Shown here: positions 1 through 9,323 of the stretch, one piece after another
Layout: each line of letters begins with the position of its first letter
Numbering within the stretch: the first letter of the stretch is position 1
Program-made: the position numbers and the translations under genes
Notes under the pieces: generated by a model
Databases searched by the model: none
What the model was told of the DNA's origin: nothing
What the model saw: only the letters and a program-made list of their open reading frames with translations
From: Muribaculaceae bacterium
GTDB taxonomy: Bacteria > Bacteroidota > Bacteroidia > Bacteroidales > Muribaculaceae
Assembly: GCA_003979155.1 (NCBI GenBank)
Contig: RYWL01000003.1
Location: 1 to 53,908 of the forward strand
DNA length: 53,908 nucleotides
Direction: 5' to 3'

Positions 1-19
1 AGATGTGTATAAGAGACAG
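1..19. other. Tn5 mosaic-end (Nextera) sequencing adapter remnant
   Basis: The first 19 bases are identical to the hyperactive Tn5 mosaic end used in Nextera library construction (AGATGTGTATAAGAGACAG). They replace the true continuation of queG, whose reading frame runs into them and yields the familiar artefact peptide VSYTH. Read the other way they produce the equally familiar MCIRDR. This is untrimmed adapter at a contig end, not biology. Confidence 0.96.
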
Positions 20-818
20 GCGTAAGGTCGAGCACCGACTGACGGGGACGGAGTTCGGGAAGAACATACACCGGGGCGGTGCTGAGGCCGTAGGGACACA
101 CATCGCGACATATATCGCAGCCGTAGATTCTGCCTGGCAGACGAAGCCCGTCGGGCAAAGCCTCGCGGTGTTCTATTGTAAGATACGACAGACACCGGCG
201 TGCGTCGAGACCTCCGCGGCCGTCGAGAGCCTGCAACGGACAGGCATGCACACAGGCGCCACAGGCTTCACATTTCCGCTGAATCGGTTCGTCGGGCTCT
301 ACGTCTCCACTCCACAGTATTTCGGCAAGAAAAACGCATGACCCCACGCCCGGAACAATAAACTGATTGTTGATTCCCACAAAGCCAATGCCGGCCTGCT
401 GAGCCCAGTAGCGCTCGCGGAGCGGTGCCGTGTCGATGCAGATGCGCGTGCCGGGCGAAATTTCGTCAAGCCGCGCGGCCACAGGCGAAAGCGCCTTGCG
501 GAGCACTTCGTGATAGTCACTTCCGAGCGCATAATCGGCAAAGAGCGGCGAGCGACTATACTCCGGCGAAGTGTAGGCAAAGGCGCAACTTATGAGCGTG
601 CGGCCTACAGCCCCCTCGAGCAGCAGCGCCGGATCACGCCTTAGCCTTGCATGCGTGGCCAGATACGACATGCGCCCGTGCCGGCCCTCCTCGAGCCAGC
701 GCTCATAGATGCCGATGGCCTCGTCGGATACCGGTCGGATACGCGCGAAGCCGGCAGCACAGGCTCCGGCTTCGAGACACAGACGCCGCAGCGTCTCTTT
801 ATCAACGAAGCCTTCCAT
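20..818 (-). CDS. queG: Epoxyqueuosine reductase QueG, 3' end missing
   Basis: QueG carries out the last step of queuosine synthesis, the cobalamin-dependent reduction of epoxyqueuosine to queuosine in the tRNA wobble position, in the cytoplasm. About 266 residues are present. An Asp in the CIDTAPLRER segment (about residue 129) fits the conserved catalytic Asp region. Two ferredoxin-like clusters follow: CxxCxxCxxxCP at Cys183/186/189/193 and CxxCxxxCP at Cys234/237/241. The start codon overlaps the stop of the upstream deacetylase gene (TAATG), so the two are probably translationally coupled. The C-terminal part is lost because the contig ends in adapter. The gene itself is probably intact in the organism. 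Confidence 0.93.
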
Positions 819-1438
819 TACATCGGAAGGGCTTCGAATGAATATCCTTGTTCACGCAGCCACTCTATAGAGCGCGGAAGCGCATAGCGCATATTGTCTC
901 CGGCCTTTATCGAATCATGAAACACGATAATCGAACCGTTTCGCGCATAGCGGCGCACATTGGCAAACACCTGCTCGCCGTTGAGCTTGCGCGAGTAGTC
1001 GCGGCTCACGAGATCGTACATCACTATGTTGTAGCGCTGATGCAGTATACGGGCTTGTTTCCATCGGAGAAGGCCGTGAGGCGGTCGGAAGAGCGGGCTG
1101 TCGATAAGCTCGTCGGCCTCTGCCACGTCGCGCAGATAACGCACGGCACGGACTTTCATGCCCTGCAGATGATGCATAGTGTGGTTGCCATAAGAGTGAC
1201 CGCGACGCTTGATTTCTTCGAGCAGCTCGGGATAACGCCTCACATTGTCGCCGACCATGAAGAAAGTGGCCTTGATGCCGTAGCCGTCGAGAAGGTCGAG
1301 CACCCACGGAGTCTGCTCGGGAATAGGGCCGTCGTCGAAGGTGAGATACACCACTTTGGTCCCACCTCTTTTCTTGATACGCCACACACACTCGGGAAAG
1401 AGAAGGCGATAAAGCAACGGCGGCTGTTCAATGAGCAT
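818..1438 (-). CDS. NodB-domain polysaccharide deacetylase family protein
   Basis: A 206-residue carbohydrate esterase family 4-like protein. The NodB signature is complete: TFDDGP with Asp35/Asp36, metal-binding His86 and His90 in NHTMHH, RPPHG at 118-122, and a C-terminal FHDS with His174. Such enzymes remove N-acetyl groups from peptidoglycan or other glycans; the substrate cannot be read from sequence. There is no clear cleavable signal peptide, only a short hydrophobic N-terminus. The gene starts 1 bp after the stop of the large membrane glycosyltransferase gene and overlaps queG, so the three probably form one transcript. A role in finishing an envelope glycan is plausible but inferred. 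Confidence 0.85.
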   Translation of the reverse strand: MLIEQPPLLYRLLFPECVWRIKKRGGTKVVYLTFDDGPIPEQTPWVLDLLDGYGIKATFFMVGDNVRRYPELLEEIKRRGHSYGNHTMHHLQGMKVRAVRYLRDVAEADELIDSPLFRPPHGLLRWKQARILHQRYNIVMYDLVSRDYSRKLNGEQVFANVRRYARNGSIIVFHDSIKAGDNMRYALPRSIEWLREQGYSFEALPM

Positions 1439-1439
1439 A

Positions 1440-4400
1440 TCAGTTGAGCACGTAGTCCCACTCCTGCGGGGTGAATCCGTATTTATTCATCAGCTCGTTG
1501 GCAAAAGCGGCAGCGTCGGTACCGGCCTCGCTGTTGGCTTTGAGCACAGTCAGGGCATTGCGCACCACTTTCTGCTGATAGGGCGACATTTTGTCGACCT
1601 CCGAAGCGAGCTCATCGTAATTATACTGGTTGATGAACAGCAGCGGAGCAATACGCAAGTCGCTTTCGAGGTCGAGCGATGCAAGGTCTCTGCGGAGCTC
1701 GGCATATTCGGGAGCAGTGGCAATCTCCGGACGGGCGGCAAACAACTCTGCACGGTTGAGCAGCGCCAGAGCCTCGCCAAGATACTGGAGGGCATATGTC
1801 TCCGAGCGTCCGAGCTGGTTGAACGATGTCGGATCGAGCGTAGTTGCATATTTCACAAGCTGTGCATAGCGGTCGGCTTCGCGACCACTGAGCGCAGCTG
1901 CTTTCTCGAGGTCTTCCACCTTGCCCTGCAGCAGATAGAGGTCGAGATAGGTGCGAGCGAAATATAAGCCGAGCATGCCGTCGTAGAGCGATACATCGCC
2001 CGGCATTTTGGCTTCCATTATGTCGAGCAGCTGACGCGCCATATCGGCATGTGTCTGAGGCTCGTCGAGACCGTTCTCTGAAGCAACTCTGCGGCTTTCG
2101 TCGCTTGCGGGCAGACCGGGTGTCATCATGAGATTTTCCACGATTGTATATATACCCGAGCGCATCGACGACACCATGCGCCGCACTGTCTCATCAAGAT
2201 ATAGCCCTTTGGCATCGGGTGCGTCGAGACCGCCCCAGCGGAATTTTCCGACCACATTGCGATAGCCTTTTTCTGCTGTTACGTTGTAATCGGGATCTCT
2301 GAACGGAGTCACCTCATAGGCCATACCTGTGGCCGACAGGAAATCGCCCATGCCGAGATAGTATGATGTAGGCACAGTTGTGGCGAAGTATACGGGACGC
2401 GACCAGTTTCCGGCCACGGAGTTGGCCACCATGTCAAGCGAGAGCACTTTGCTCTGGTTGAGACCCGAACCGTTTTTCGACAGGTCGGTGACGATATCGG
2501 TCACATAAGGCGCGATGAAGGCCGAGTCTATAGCGGCATTGCCCGAACTGTAGCGCGCCATGGCAGCGGCACTGTCGACTCCCAGGTAGATATTGGGACT
2601 CGAAAGGATGGGCACCCCATATGTGCCACGGTCGGAGGTATAAAGCTCCTCAAGCGACTTCAGCGCCGGAGTCAGCCCCTCGCGGTTTTTTACAAAGCCA
2701 AAGCTTGTCGACTCATCGTTTTTACCACTCTGGCGTGGTATGACGAAGCTGTATGCGAGTTTTTCGTATGCGTAATCGTCGGGAGTGGCGAGCATGTCTA
2801 TGGCCTTGCCCTCCGATGTGGGATACTGCATCTGGTTGGCATACCAGTCGGTGGTGAGGTACGACAGATTGACGACACGCACATCGGGACGGAAATTCTC
2901 AACTTCCTGCGCATACCACAAGGGGAAGGTGTCGTTATCGCCGTTAGTGAATATGATTGCGTCGGGGTCGACAGAGCTGAGGTAGTTGAAGCCGAAGTCG
3001 CGGGTCGTATAGCGGCCCGAGCGGTCGTGGTCGTCCCACGTCTGACTCACCATCTGCAGAGGCACGGCAAGACCGATGACGCATGCCAGCGCCACAGCGC
3101 CATTGGTAACGGCAGCCGACGGTTCGCGCTCGCTGCCGTCCTTCGCTTTCTTCACAAAGAGGTTGCGGAGCATTATGCCGATTGCAGGCACTCCCATGCC
3201 TATCCACAAGGCAAAGGCGTAGAACGAACCGGCAAACGCATAGTCGCGCTCACGAGGCTGGCCCGGTGTCTGGTTGAGATAAAGCACAATGGCGATACCG
3301 GTCATGAAGAAGAGGAAGAACACAACCCAGAATTGCTGTATGCCGCGCATCGGATTGGTGCGATGGTTGTACAACGCCTGATAGAGCAGGCCGATGAGGC
3401 CCAGAAGCAGGGGAAGCATGTAGAAAACATTGTGCCCCTTGTTGCCCTTGCCGAATTCGTCGGGCAGCGCCGACTGGTCGCCCAGACGCGCATTGTCGAT
3501 AAAAGGTATGCCCGAAATCCAGTTGCCCAGATGAGGCTCACCGTTGCCCTGGATATCGTTCTGGCGGCCGGCGAAATTCCACATGAAATATCGCCAGTAC
3601 ATATGATTGAGCTGATAATTGACAAAATAACGCAGGTTGACATCGAAGCCCGGCTTCCACACCGGCTCCTGGAGCACAGGCGCATCGGTTGCGCGGTCGA
3701 CAGCCGTTGTCACCGTCTGCATATTAGTCAGATAAGGCAGCAGTTCATATTTAGGAGCAAAGCCCTGCTCAGCCCACTGACGGCGCTTCTCGGCAGGAAT
3801 ATTGTTTATGTCGGGAGTCGAGTAGCCGGCCCACGACTTGTAGCCGCTCACATGCTGTCCCGAGGGGTCATTGCTGTATATGCGAGTGAAAAGCATGTTG
3901 AGGTCAGGCATAGTGGTGTACTCCGGACGCTCAACCTCGCGTACGTATTCGTCGGATTCGTCGGGCGAAATCTTCACCTTTTTGGTGTATACTTTCGAAG
4001 GATTGTTGAATGCCGAACCGTTCTCGTCGCGCAGATATCCGTCGAGAACGCGTGTACGCGGACGCCCATACTCGTCGACAAGCACATAGTAATTGCCCGA
4101 GCCGGCAGGATACTCTTCTTCCTGGAAAGTCTCGGCAAATACGGGCCCGTTGAACAGCGGACGGTCGCCATACTGCTCACGGTTGAGATACGACGCAAGA
4201 GCGAACACATTATCAGGTGCGTTCTGATTCATGGGCGTATTGGCAGATGCACGAATCAGAAGCAGTGCATACGACGAATAGCCGACGAATATGACAAACA
4301 CGCTGATTACAACCAGTGAGAATGCACGGGCCGGAACCTTCTTGCAGAATCCGTAGACATACACGGCAAGCGCAGCGATAATCACCACGCCGGCAAGCAC

Positions 4401-5333
4401 AGAGTGGCCGATAAAAGGCATGCCCGAAAGCGCTATCGACGCTATGCACAGTGTGCGTGTGAGCTTCGAGTCGGGGCGGGTATACAAGCCTCGGATAGCG
4501 AATATGAATGCGGCAGTAAGCAGCACAGCGTAGATAAACACGCCCATGTTGTACGGCATGTGGCACACATTGACAAAGAAAAGGTCGAACCACTGAGCCA
4601 CCTGCACAAAACCCGGGACAAGACCATAGAGAATTGCTCCGACAATGACACACGACACACCCAAGGCTATCAGAGAGCCGGTGGCGTTGGCAGCTTTACT
4701 CTTCCGGTAGTAGTAGATAAGACCGAGGGCCGGTATACAGAGCAGGTTGAGCAGGTGAACCGCAATCGACACACCTATAACATAGGCTATAAGCACAAGA
4801 TAGCGGTCGCTGTGAGGCTCGTCGGCACGGGTTTCCCATTTAAACATCAGCCACACCACAAGAGCCGTGCAGAACGACGAGAACGCATAGACCTCGCCCT
4901 CGACGGCCGAGAACCAGAAAGTATCGCTCCACGTATAGGCAAGTGCGCCGCAAACGCCGCCTCCCATAATAAGGGCAAGCTTCCAGAGTGGTATCTCAGC
5001 CGCATCGTCCGACACGATAAGCCGCTTCACAAGATGCGTCACCGACCAGAAAAGCAGCAATATGGTTGCCGCGCTCAGTAATGCCGACATAGTGTTCACA
5101 GCAAGCGCCGCAGTAGACATTTCGCCTCCGAAAAGCGTGATGAAGAAACGAGCGGCAAGCATGAAAATAGGATTGCCCGGCGGATGGCCTACTTCAAGTT
5201 TCGCGCCCTGCAGAATAAACTCGGGACAATCCCAAAATGACGCCGTAGGTTCGACCGTGAGAATATAGGTCACGGCTGCTATCACAAAGCAGAGCCAACC
5301 CATGGCGTTGTTGATTATATTGTATCTTTTCAT
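1440..5333 (-). CDS. TMEM260-like (DUF2723) multi-spanning membrane glycosyltransferase
   Basis: A protein of about 1297 residues. The first half is a polytopic membrane region that opens with an acidic luminal/periplasmic motif FWDCPE (Asp35, Glu38), the position of the catalytic acid in GT-C glycosyltransferases. The C-terminal third is soluble and rich in paired helices, TPR-like. The family (PF11028, DUF2723) includes human TMEM260, an O-mannosyltransferase, so protein or glycan transfer from a lipid-linked sugar is likely; donor and acceptor are unknown. An upstream Met at 5375 exists, but a consensus promoter sits at 5373-5401, so MKRYNIINN at 5333 is the credible start. It is the first gene of a probable operon with the deacetylase and queG. 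Confidence 0.85.
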   Translation of the reverse strand: MKRYNIINNAMGWLCFVIAAVTYILTVEPTASFWDCPEFILQGAKLEVGHPPGNPIFMLAARFFITLFGGEMSTAALAVNTMSALLSAATILLLFWSVTHLVKRLIVSDDAAEIPLWKLALIMGGGVCGALAYTWSDTFWFSAVEGEVYAFSSFCTALVVWLMFKWETRADEPHSDRYLVLIAYVIGVSIAVHLLNLLCIPALGLIYYYRKSKAANATGSLIALGVSCVIVGAILYGLVPGFVQVAQWFDLFFVNVCHMPYNMGVFIYAVLLTAAFIFAIRGLYTRPDSKLTRTLCIASIALSGMPFIGHSVLAGVVIIAALAVYVYGFCKKVPARAFSLVVISVFVIFVGYSSYALLLIRASANTPMNQNAPDNVFALASYLNREQYGDRPLFNGPVFAETFQEEEYPAGSGNYYVLVDEYGRPRTRVLDGYLRDENGSAFNNPSKVYTKKVKISPDESDEYVREVERPEYTTMPDLNMLFTRIYSNDPSGQHVSGYKSWAGYSTPDINNIPAEKRRQWAEQGFAPKYELLPYLTNMQTVTTAVDRATDAPVLQEPVWKPGFDVNLRYFVNYQLNHMYWRYFMWNFAGRQNDIQGNGEPHLGNWISGIPFIDNARLGDQSALPDEFGKGNKGHNVFYMLPLLLGLIGLLYQALYNHRTNPMRGIQQFWVVFFLFFMTGIAIVLYLNQTPGQPRERDYAFAGSFYAFALWIGMGVPAIGIMLRNLFVKKAKDGSEREPSAAVTNGAVALACVIGLAVPLQMVSQTWDDHDRSGRYTTRDFGFNYLSSVDPDAIIFTNGDNDTFPLWYAQEVENFRPDVRVVNLSYLTTDWYANQMQYPTSEGKAIDMLATPDDYAYEKLAYSFVIPRQSGKNDESTSFGFVKNREGLTPALKSLEELYTSDRGTYGVPILSSPNIYLGVDSAAAMARYSSGNAAIDSAFIAPYVTDIVTDLSKNGSGLNQSKVLSLDMVANSVAGNWSRPVYFATTVPTSYYLGMGDFLSATGMAYEVTPFRDPDYNVTAEKGYRNVVGKFRWGGLDAPDAKGLYLDETVRRMVSSMRSGIYTIVENLMMTPGLPASDESRRVASENGLDEPQTHADMARQLLDIMEAKMPGDVSLYDGMLGLYFARTYLDLYLLQGKVEDLEKAAALSGREADRYAQLVKYATTLDPTSFNQLGRSETYALQYLGEALALLNRAELFAARPEIATAPEYAELRRDLASLDLESDLRIAPLLFINQYNYDELASEVDKMSPYQQKVVRNALTVLKANSEAGTDAAAFANELMNKYGFTPQEWDYVLN

Positions 5334-5372
5334 ATTTGTGATGGAGTCGGCAATTGTCGCCGTTTCAATCTG

Positions 5373-5401
5373 CAAATTTAGCGATAATTACACTCTCTCA
5401 A
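5373..5401 (-). promoter_or_regulatory. Bacteroidota-type promoter for the TMEM260-like gene
   Basis: On the minus strand TTG (5399-5401) is followed after 18 nt by a perfect TAAATTTG (5373-5380). Transcription would start near 5366, leaving a leader of about 33 nt to the ATG at 5333 and excluding the upstream ATG at 5375. Confidence 0.7.
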
Positions 5402-5670
5402 TATATACAACTCTTAAATTAACATATTTTGTAGACCGGCGAAGATTCACTGCAGAGATTCACCGGCTTAACAGGCATCTCTGTTCGAAGGTTGCCGGCC
5501 GACCGTCTCGCAGGACCACTCAGGCAGTTTGCTCTCATAAGCATGGCGGCCGCCACTGCCGAGCCATAAATGCGGCTGCTGTCATTAAATTAAACATGGC
5601 GTTTAACTTTTGCAAAGTTGGCAATCAAAAACACTACGTAAAAGTTGCATAGTCCGGGGATATACCCGTT

Positions 5671-5716
5671 AAAACGCCAAAGAGGCGATACCGCGGGTGC
5701 GGCATAGCCTCTTTGG
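5671..5716 (-). terminator. Intrinsic terminator after rplQ
   Basis: Perfect 10-bp arms CCAAAGAGGC / GCCTCTTTGG (5677-5686, 5707-5716) enclose an inner CCGC/GCGG stem. On the minus strand the hairpin is followed by TTTT (5671-5674). It lies about 23 bp after the rplQ stop and closes the ribosomal cluster. Confidence 0.85.
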
Positions 5717-5738
5717 TGAATATTTGCGTTGCGGCCTA

Positions 5739-6230
5739 TTATTCGGCTGCAGGAGCTTCGGTCTGTTCGGCAGCGGGAGCTTCGGCAGCGGTTTCAGCAG
5801 CGGGAGCTGCTTTTTTGCGGCGGCTGCGGCGTGTCTTCGACTTGCCGGCTTCGCTGTCGTTGAGCATGGCTTCGTTGTAGTCTACCAGCTCGATGAAGCA
5901 TGTCTGGGCGTTGTCACCGAGACGGTTGCCGGTTTTGAGGATGCGGGTGTAACCGCCGGGACGCTGACCGATTTTCTCGGCAATTTCCTGGAAGAGAATC
6001 TTCACGGCCTCTTTGTTCTGGAGGTAGCTGAAGACGAGGCGGCGGTTGGCCATTGTATCTTCCTTAGCGCGGTTGATAAGGGGCTCGGCATAGATGCGGA
6101 GAGCCTTAGCCTTAGCAAGCGTTGTGTTGATACGCTTGTGGAAGATGAGCGAGATGGTCATATTGGCCAGCATCGACGAACGGTGAGCTGTCTTGCGGCC
6201 AAGGTGATTGAATTTCTTATTGTGTCTCAT
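5739..6230 (-). CDS. rplQ: 50S ribosomal protein L17
   Basis: Last gene of the cluster, 163 residues. The L17 core ([13 protein letters not shown] start, about residues 1-117) is followed by an extra tail: a Lys/Arg-rich linker and then an Ala/Glu/Pro low-complexity stretch to the C-terminus (about residues 129-163). E. coli L17 (127 residues) lacks this tail. L17 binds 23S rRNA near the peptide exit tunnel. The gene starts 6 bp after rpoA, the usual alpha-operon order. Confidence 0.97.
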   Translation of the reverse strand: MRHNKKFNHLGRKTAHRSSMLANMTISLIFHKRINTTLAKAKALRIYAEPLINRAKEDTMANRRLVFSYLQNKEAVKILFQEIAEKIGQRPGGYTRILKTGNRLGDNAQTCFIELVDYNEAMLNDSEAGKSKTRRSRRKKAAPAAETAAEAPAAEQTEAPAAE

Positions 6231-6236
6231 CGTGAA

Positions 6237-7229
6237 TTATTCTTTATCGAGTTTGTATTTAGAGATGTCCATGCCGAAGGAGAGATTGAGGCTTGTAAGG
6301 AGGTCCTCAAGCTCGACGAGGGACTTTTTGCCGAAGTTGCGGAATTTGAGCAAATCGGTTTTGTTGAACACCACCAGTTCGGCGAGGGTCTCCACCTCGG
6401 CGCTCTTTAGGCAATTGAGGGCGCGTACGGAGAGCTGCATGTCGACGAGCTTCGTTTTGAGGAGCTGACGAACATGGAGCACTTCCTCGTCGAATTCCTC
6501 TCCGGGGTCGGGCTCGGTAGTCTCGAGGGTGATTTTCTCGTCGGAGAAAAGCATGAAGTGGTAGATAAGAATCTTAGCCGCTTCTTTGACGGCGTCTTTG
6601 GGGAGAATTGAGCCGTTGGTGCTTATCTCGAGGGTAAGTTTGTCGTAGTCGGTTTTCTGGTCTACGCGGTAGTTTTCGACGGTGTATTTGACGTTTTTAA
6701 TAGGGGTGTAGATTGAGTCGATAGCGATGGTCTCGATGTCGTCCTGGGGGGTGACATTTTCTTCGGCGGGGACCCAACCGCGGCCCTTGTTAATTGTCAG
6801 TACGATAGTGAAACTTGCGTCGGGATCCAAATGACAAATCACCAATTCGGGGTTCATGACCTCGAAGCCCGAAAGGGCTGCGGCGATGTCGCCGGCTGTG
6901 AACACTTCTTTGCCTGATACGGGTATGGTGACACGCTCGAATTCGTGGTCTTCGACTTTCTGCTTGAGGTCGACTTGCTTGAGGTTGAGGATGATGTTGG
7001 TCACATCTTCCTTAACGCCGGGCACAGCATCAAATTCGCTTTTAACGCCGTCGATTTTAATCGACGAGATTGCGTAGCCCTCGAGAGACGAGAGCAGTAC
7101 GCGACGGAGAGCGTTTCCGACGGTGATGCCATAGCCGGGTTCCAAAGGCTTGAACTCGAATTTGCCGTAGAAGTTGCCGGCTTCTACCATTACTACCCCT
7201 TCAGGTTTTTGGAATGCTAATATAGCCAT
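6237..7229 (-). CDS. rpoA: DNA-directed RNA polymerase alpha subunit
   Basis: A full-length alpha subunit of 330 residues. The N-terminal assembly domain (about 1-230) includes the [17 protein letters not shown] segment that holds the dimer and binds beta. A linker follows, then the helix-hairpin-helix C-terminal domain (about 255-325) with [15 protein letters not shown]. The Arg there corresponds to E. coli Arg265, used for UP-element DNA. Placed between rpsD and rplQ as in other Bacteroidota alpha operons, 21 bp after rpsD. Confidence 0.98.
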   Translation of the reverse strand: MAILAFQKPEGVVMVEAGNFYGKFEFKPLEPGYGITVGNALRRVLLSSLEGYAISSIKIDGVKSEFDAVPGVKEDVTNIILNLKQVDLKQKVEDHEFERVTIPVSGKEVFTAGDIAAALSGFEVMNPELVICHLDPDASFTIVLTINKGRGWVPAEENVTPQDDIETIAIDSIYTPIKNVKYTVENYRVDQKTDYDKLTLEISTNGSILPKDAVKEAAKILIYHFMLFSDEKITLETTEPDPGEEFDEEVLHVRQLLKTKLVDMQLSVRALNCLKSAEVETLAELVVFNKTDLLKFRNFGKKSLVELEDLLTSLNLSFGMDISKYKLDKE

Positions 7230-7250
7230 GGATCTTTGGGTTTGAAATTA

Positions 7251-7856
7251 TTACTTAGAGTAGAGCTCGACAATCAGCTGCTCCTTGATGTTCTCGGGGA
7301 TGTCTTCACGGGCGGGCACGTGGAGGAATTTGCCGCTCTTTGTGGTTTCGTCCCATTCAATCCAGGGATACTTGCTGTGGTTGAAGCCTGCGAGGGCGTC
7401 GGCGATTACTTCGAGAGATTTGCTGCGCTCACGAACGCCTACCACATCACCGGGTTTAACGGCATATGAAGCAACATTTACGACTTTGCCGTTTACTGTG
7501 ATGTGTTTGTGAAGCACTATCTGACGGGCTGCCGCACGGGTGGGGGCGATGCCCAGACGATACACTACGTTGTCGAGACGTCCTTCGAGAAGCTGGAGAA
7601 GAATCTCACCGGTGATACCTTTGAGGCTCGATGCTTTTTTGAAGAGGTTGCGGAACTGACGCTCGAGAACACCGTAGGTGTATTTTGCTTTCTGCTTTTC
7701 GCGGAGCTGTGTGCCGTATTCAGATGTTTTACGACGCTTGTTGGCTCCGTGCTGGCCGGGGGGGAAGTTACGGCGGGCCAGTACTTTGTCTTCGCCGAAA
7801 ATGGGTTCGCCGAACTTACGGGCTATTTTGGTCTTGGGACCTGTGTATCTTGCCAT
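7251..7856 (-). CDS. rpsD: 30S ribosomal protein S4
   Basis: Primary 16S rRNA-binding protein, 201 residues, that nucleates assembly of the 5' domain. The S4 RNA-binding fold spans about residues 90-155 ([10 protein letters not shown]...). There is no cysteine, so this is the zinc-free form. In E. coli S4 represses its own operon. Here the gene is preceded by an unusually long 283-bp spacer that folds into a closed structure ending 5 nt before this ATG (see the leader entry), which suggests autoregulation at this point. Confidence 0.98.
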   Translation of the reverse strand: MARYTGPKTKIARKFGEPIFGEDKVLARRNFPPGQHGANKRRKTSEYGTQLREKQKAKYTYGVLERQFRNLFKKASSLKGITGEILLQLLEGRLDNVVYRLGIAPTRAAARQIVLHKHITVNGKVVNVASYAVKPGDVVGVRERSKSLEVIADALAGFNHSKYPWIEWDETTKSGKFLHVPAREDIPENIKEQLIVELYSK

Positions 7857-8142
7857 TGTATTAAAATCAGTTTTTGCGTCGGGGCTTGGTTAGCTGCCGG
7901 TGCATGCCTTTGGCGCAGCCGCGACCATAGAGAGGTGATTGAATATGGTCTATTCGCCTTAGGAATGCTCGAGGGTCTGCCGCCGGCAGTCGCTGTGTCC
8001 GCACTTCCGGGCTTTGGTGCCAGGCGCGGAGTGGTACGACGCTTTGGTTGAGTATTGTTTTGTGTGGGAACTAAAAGTGAAAGCAGAGTTGAAGCCGGGG
8101 GCCGTGGCTGGGCCGTGGCCTGTGGCTTCGCTACTGATTTTA
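7857..8142 (-). promoter_or_regulatory. Candidate S4 autoregulatory leader between rpsK and rpsD
   Basis: The 283-nt spacer is bracketed on the minus strand by TAAAATCAGT (8133-8142, including the rpsK stop codon) and its exact complement ACTGATTTTA (7862-7871), a 10-bp closing stem ending 5 nt before the rpsD ATG. Nested inside are GAAGCC/GGCTTC (8091-8096 with 8124-8129), GCGTCG/CGACGC (8037-8042 with 7876-7881), GACCATA/TATGGTC (7923-7929 with 7944-7950) and GCTGC/GCAGC (7893-7897 with 7915-7919). These helices are mutually compatible and form a branched fold. In E. coli S4 regulates the alpha operon through a structured leader. A Bacteroidia S4 leader motif may already be described; I could not check. 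Confidence 0.7.
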
Positions 8143-8529
8143 TACTCTTCTGCGCTTGGGAGGGCGGCAACCGTTGTGGGGCAGCGGGGTCACGTCGATG
8201 ATTTCGGTGACTTTGATGCCGGCGCCGTCTACTGTGCGGACAGCGGATTCACGGCCGTTACCCGGGCCTTTGAGGTATGCCTTCACTTTGCGGAGGCCGA
8301 GGTCGTAGGCTACCTTTGCACAGTCCTGGGCTGCCATCTGGGCGGCATAGGGTGTGTTCTTTTTGGAGCCACGGAAGCCCATCTTGCCGGCCGACGACCA
8401 GCTGATGATTTGTCCTTCGCTATTGGCAAGGCAAACGATGATGTTGTTGAAAGACGAGTGTACGTGAAGCTGGCCTTCTGCGCCGACTTTAACGTTACGC
8501 TTCTTTGCTGCGACTGCTTTTTTTGCCAT
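8140..8529 (-). CDS. rpsK: 30S ribosomal protein S11
   Basis: S11, 129 residues, of the 30S platform, next to the mRNA exit channel. The basic N-terminal extension is followed by the core ([11 protein letters not shown]) and the conserved end [11 protein letters not shown]. It follows rpsM by 9 bp. Its TAA stop forms part of the closing stem of the downstream S4 leader candidate, so ribosomes finishing S11 would transiently open that stem. Confidence 0.98.
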   Translation of the reverse strand: MAKKAVAAKKRNVKVGAEGQLHVHSSFNNIIVCLANSEGQIISWSSAGKMGFRGSKKNTPYAAQMAAQDCAKVAYDLGLRKVKAYLKGPGNGRESAVRTVDGAGIKVTEIIDVTPLPHNGCRPPKRRRV

Positions 8530-8538
8530 ATTGATTGA

Positions 8539-8919
8539 TTATTTAGTAGCTTTCTTCTTGTTAGCAACAGTTTTCTTGCGGCCCTTGCGGGTGCGGGCAT
8601 TGTTTTTGGTGCTCTGTCCGCGAACGGGGAGGCCGTTGCGGTGACGGACGCCGCGGTAGCAGCCGATGTCCATCAGGCGCTTGATGTTGAGCTGGATTTC
8701 GCTGCGGAGGTCGCCTTCTACTTTGTAGTCGGCACCGATAACCTCGCGCACTTTGGCGGCCTGGTCGTCGCTCCAGTCTTTTACTTTGATGCTTGGGTCG
8801 ATTGCTGCTTTGTCGAGAATCGATTTGGCGGCGCTCCGGCCGATGCCGAAGATATATGTCAAGGCGATATCACCTCTTTTGTTTTGGGGGAGGTCAACTC
8901 CCACGATGCGTACTGCCAT
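8539..8919 (-). CDS. rpsM: 30S ribosomal protein S13
   Basis: S13, 126 residues, of the 30S head, contacting the P-site tRNA and 50S bridge B1. The N-terminal helix-two turn-helix part has [19 protein letters not shown]. The basic C-terminal tail that reaches the tRNA starts near [14 protein letters not shown] typical length. Confidence 0.98.
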   Translation of the reverse strand: MAVRIVGVDLPQNKRGDIALTYIFGIGRSAAKSILDKAAIDPSIKVKDWSDDQAAKVREVIGADYKVEGDLRSEIQLNIKRLMDIGCYRGVRHRNGLPVRGQSTKNNARTRKGRKKTVANKKKATK

Positions 8920-8960
8920 ATTTCTGTGTCAGTTTGTTTTTTGGTTCAAAAATAACAGAA

Positions 8961-9077
8961 TTATCCTTGACGTTGTTTTAACTTAGGGTTTTTCTTGTTA
9001 ATGACATAGAGACGTCCTTTGCGACGGACAATCTTGCTGTCGGGAGTGCGTTTTTTGACGGAAGCTCTTACTTTCAT
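8961..9077 (-). CDS. rpmJ: 50S ribosomal protein L36, zinc-free form
   Basis: A 38-residue gene: starts [20 protein letters not shown], ends PKLKQRQG. The CxxC plus Cys/His zinc ligands of the classic L36 are absent: the first CxxC is replaced by TPDS and there is no Cys in the protein. It is therefore a zinc-independent (C-minus) L36. It sits in the standard place between infA (17 bp) and rpsM. Confidence 0.96.
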   Translation of the reverse strand: MKVRASVKKRTPDSKIVRRKGRLYVINKKNPKLKQRQG

Positions 9078-9094
9078 ATCTTTTAGTGTTTCGA

Positions 9095-9313
9095 TTATTT
9101 ATAGCGGAAGGCAATGCGTCCTTTGGACAGGTCATAGGGCGACATTTCTACGCGCACTTTGTCGCCGGGAAGGATTTTGATGTAGTGCATCCTCATTTTA
9201 CCGGAGATGTGTGCGGTGATTTCGTGCCCGTTCTCGAGCTCGACGCGAAACATTGCGTTGCTCAGAGCCTCGACGATTGTACCGTCCTGTTCGATTGCTG
9301 ATTGTTTTGCCAT
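9095..9313 (-). CDS. infA: Translation initiation factor IF-1
   Basis: A single OB-fold protein of 72 residues, the exact usual length. It covers the A site of the 30S subunit during initiation and assists IF-2 and IF-3. The segment [20 protein letters not shown] and the end GRIAFRYK are characteristic. Located 10 bp after map, the standard order secY-map-infA-rpmJ. Confidence 0.98.
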   Translation of the reverse strand: MAKQSAIEQDGTIVEALSNAMFRVELENGHEITAHISGKMRMHYIKILPGDKVRVEMSPYDLSKGRIAFRYK

Positions 9314-9323
9314 ATAAGGTGTT

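Larger units (their letters stand above)
5334..5738. other. 405-bp gap between rplQ and the TMEM260-like gene
   Basis: No supported gene. It holds the rplQ terminator at one end and the promoter of the TMEM260-like gene at the other. The middle, roughly 5402-5660, has no convincing ORF; its best candidates are about 20 codons. On the minus strand it also carries a near-consensus -7 element (CAACTTTG, complement near 5620) that could give the downstream gene a second, longer 5' leader. Confidence 0.6.

Noticed and set aside
3-341. Plus-strand ORF beginning MCIRDR
   Set aside because: It starts inside the adapter and is antisense to queG; a known library artefact.
3027-4319. 430-codon plus-strand ORF opposite the TMEM260-like gene
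   Set aside because: Shadow frame rich in His/Arg with no domain signal.
7823-8170. 115-codon minus-strand ORF in the rpsK-rpsD spacer
   Set aside because: It overlaps both flanking ribosomal genes, is Pro/Ala/Thr-rich without domains, and the interval is better explained as structured RNA.
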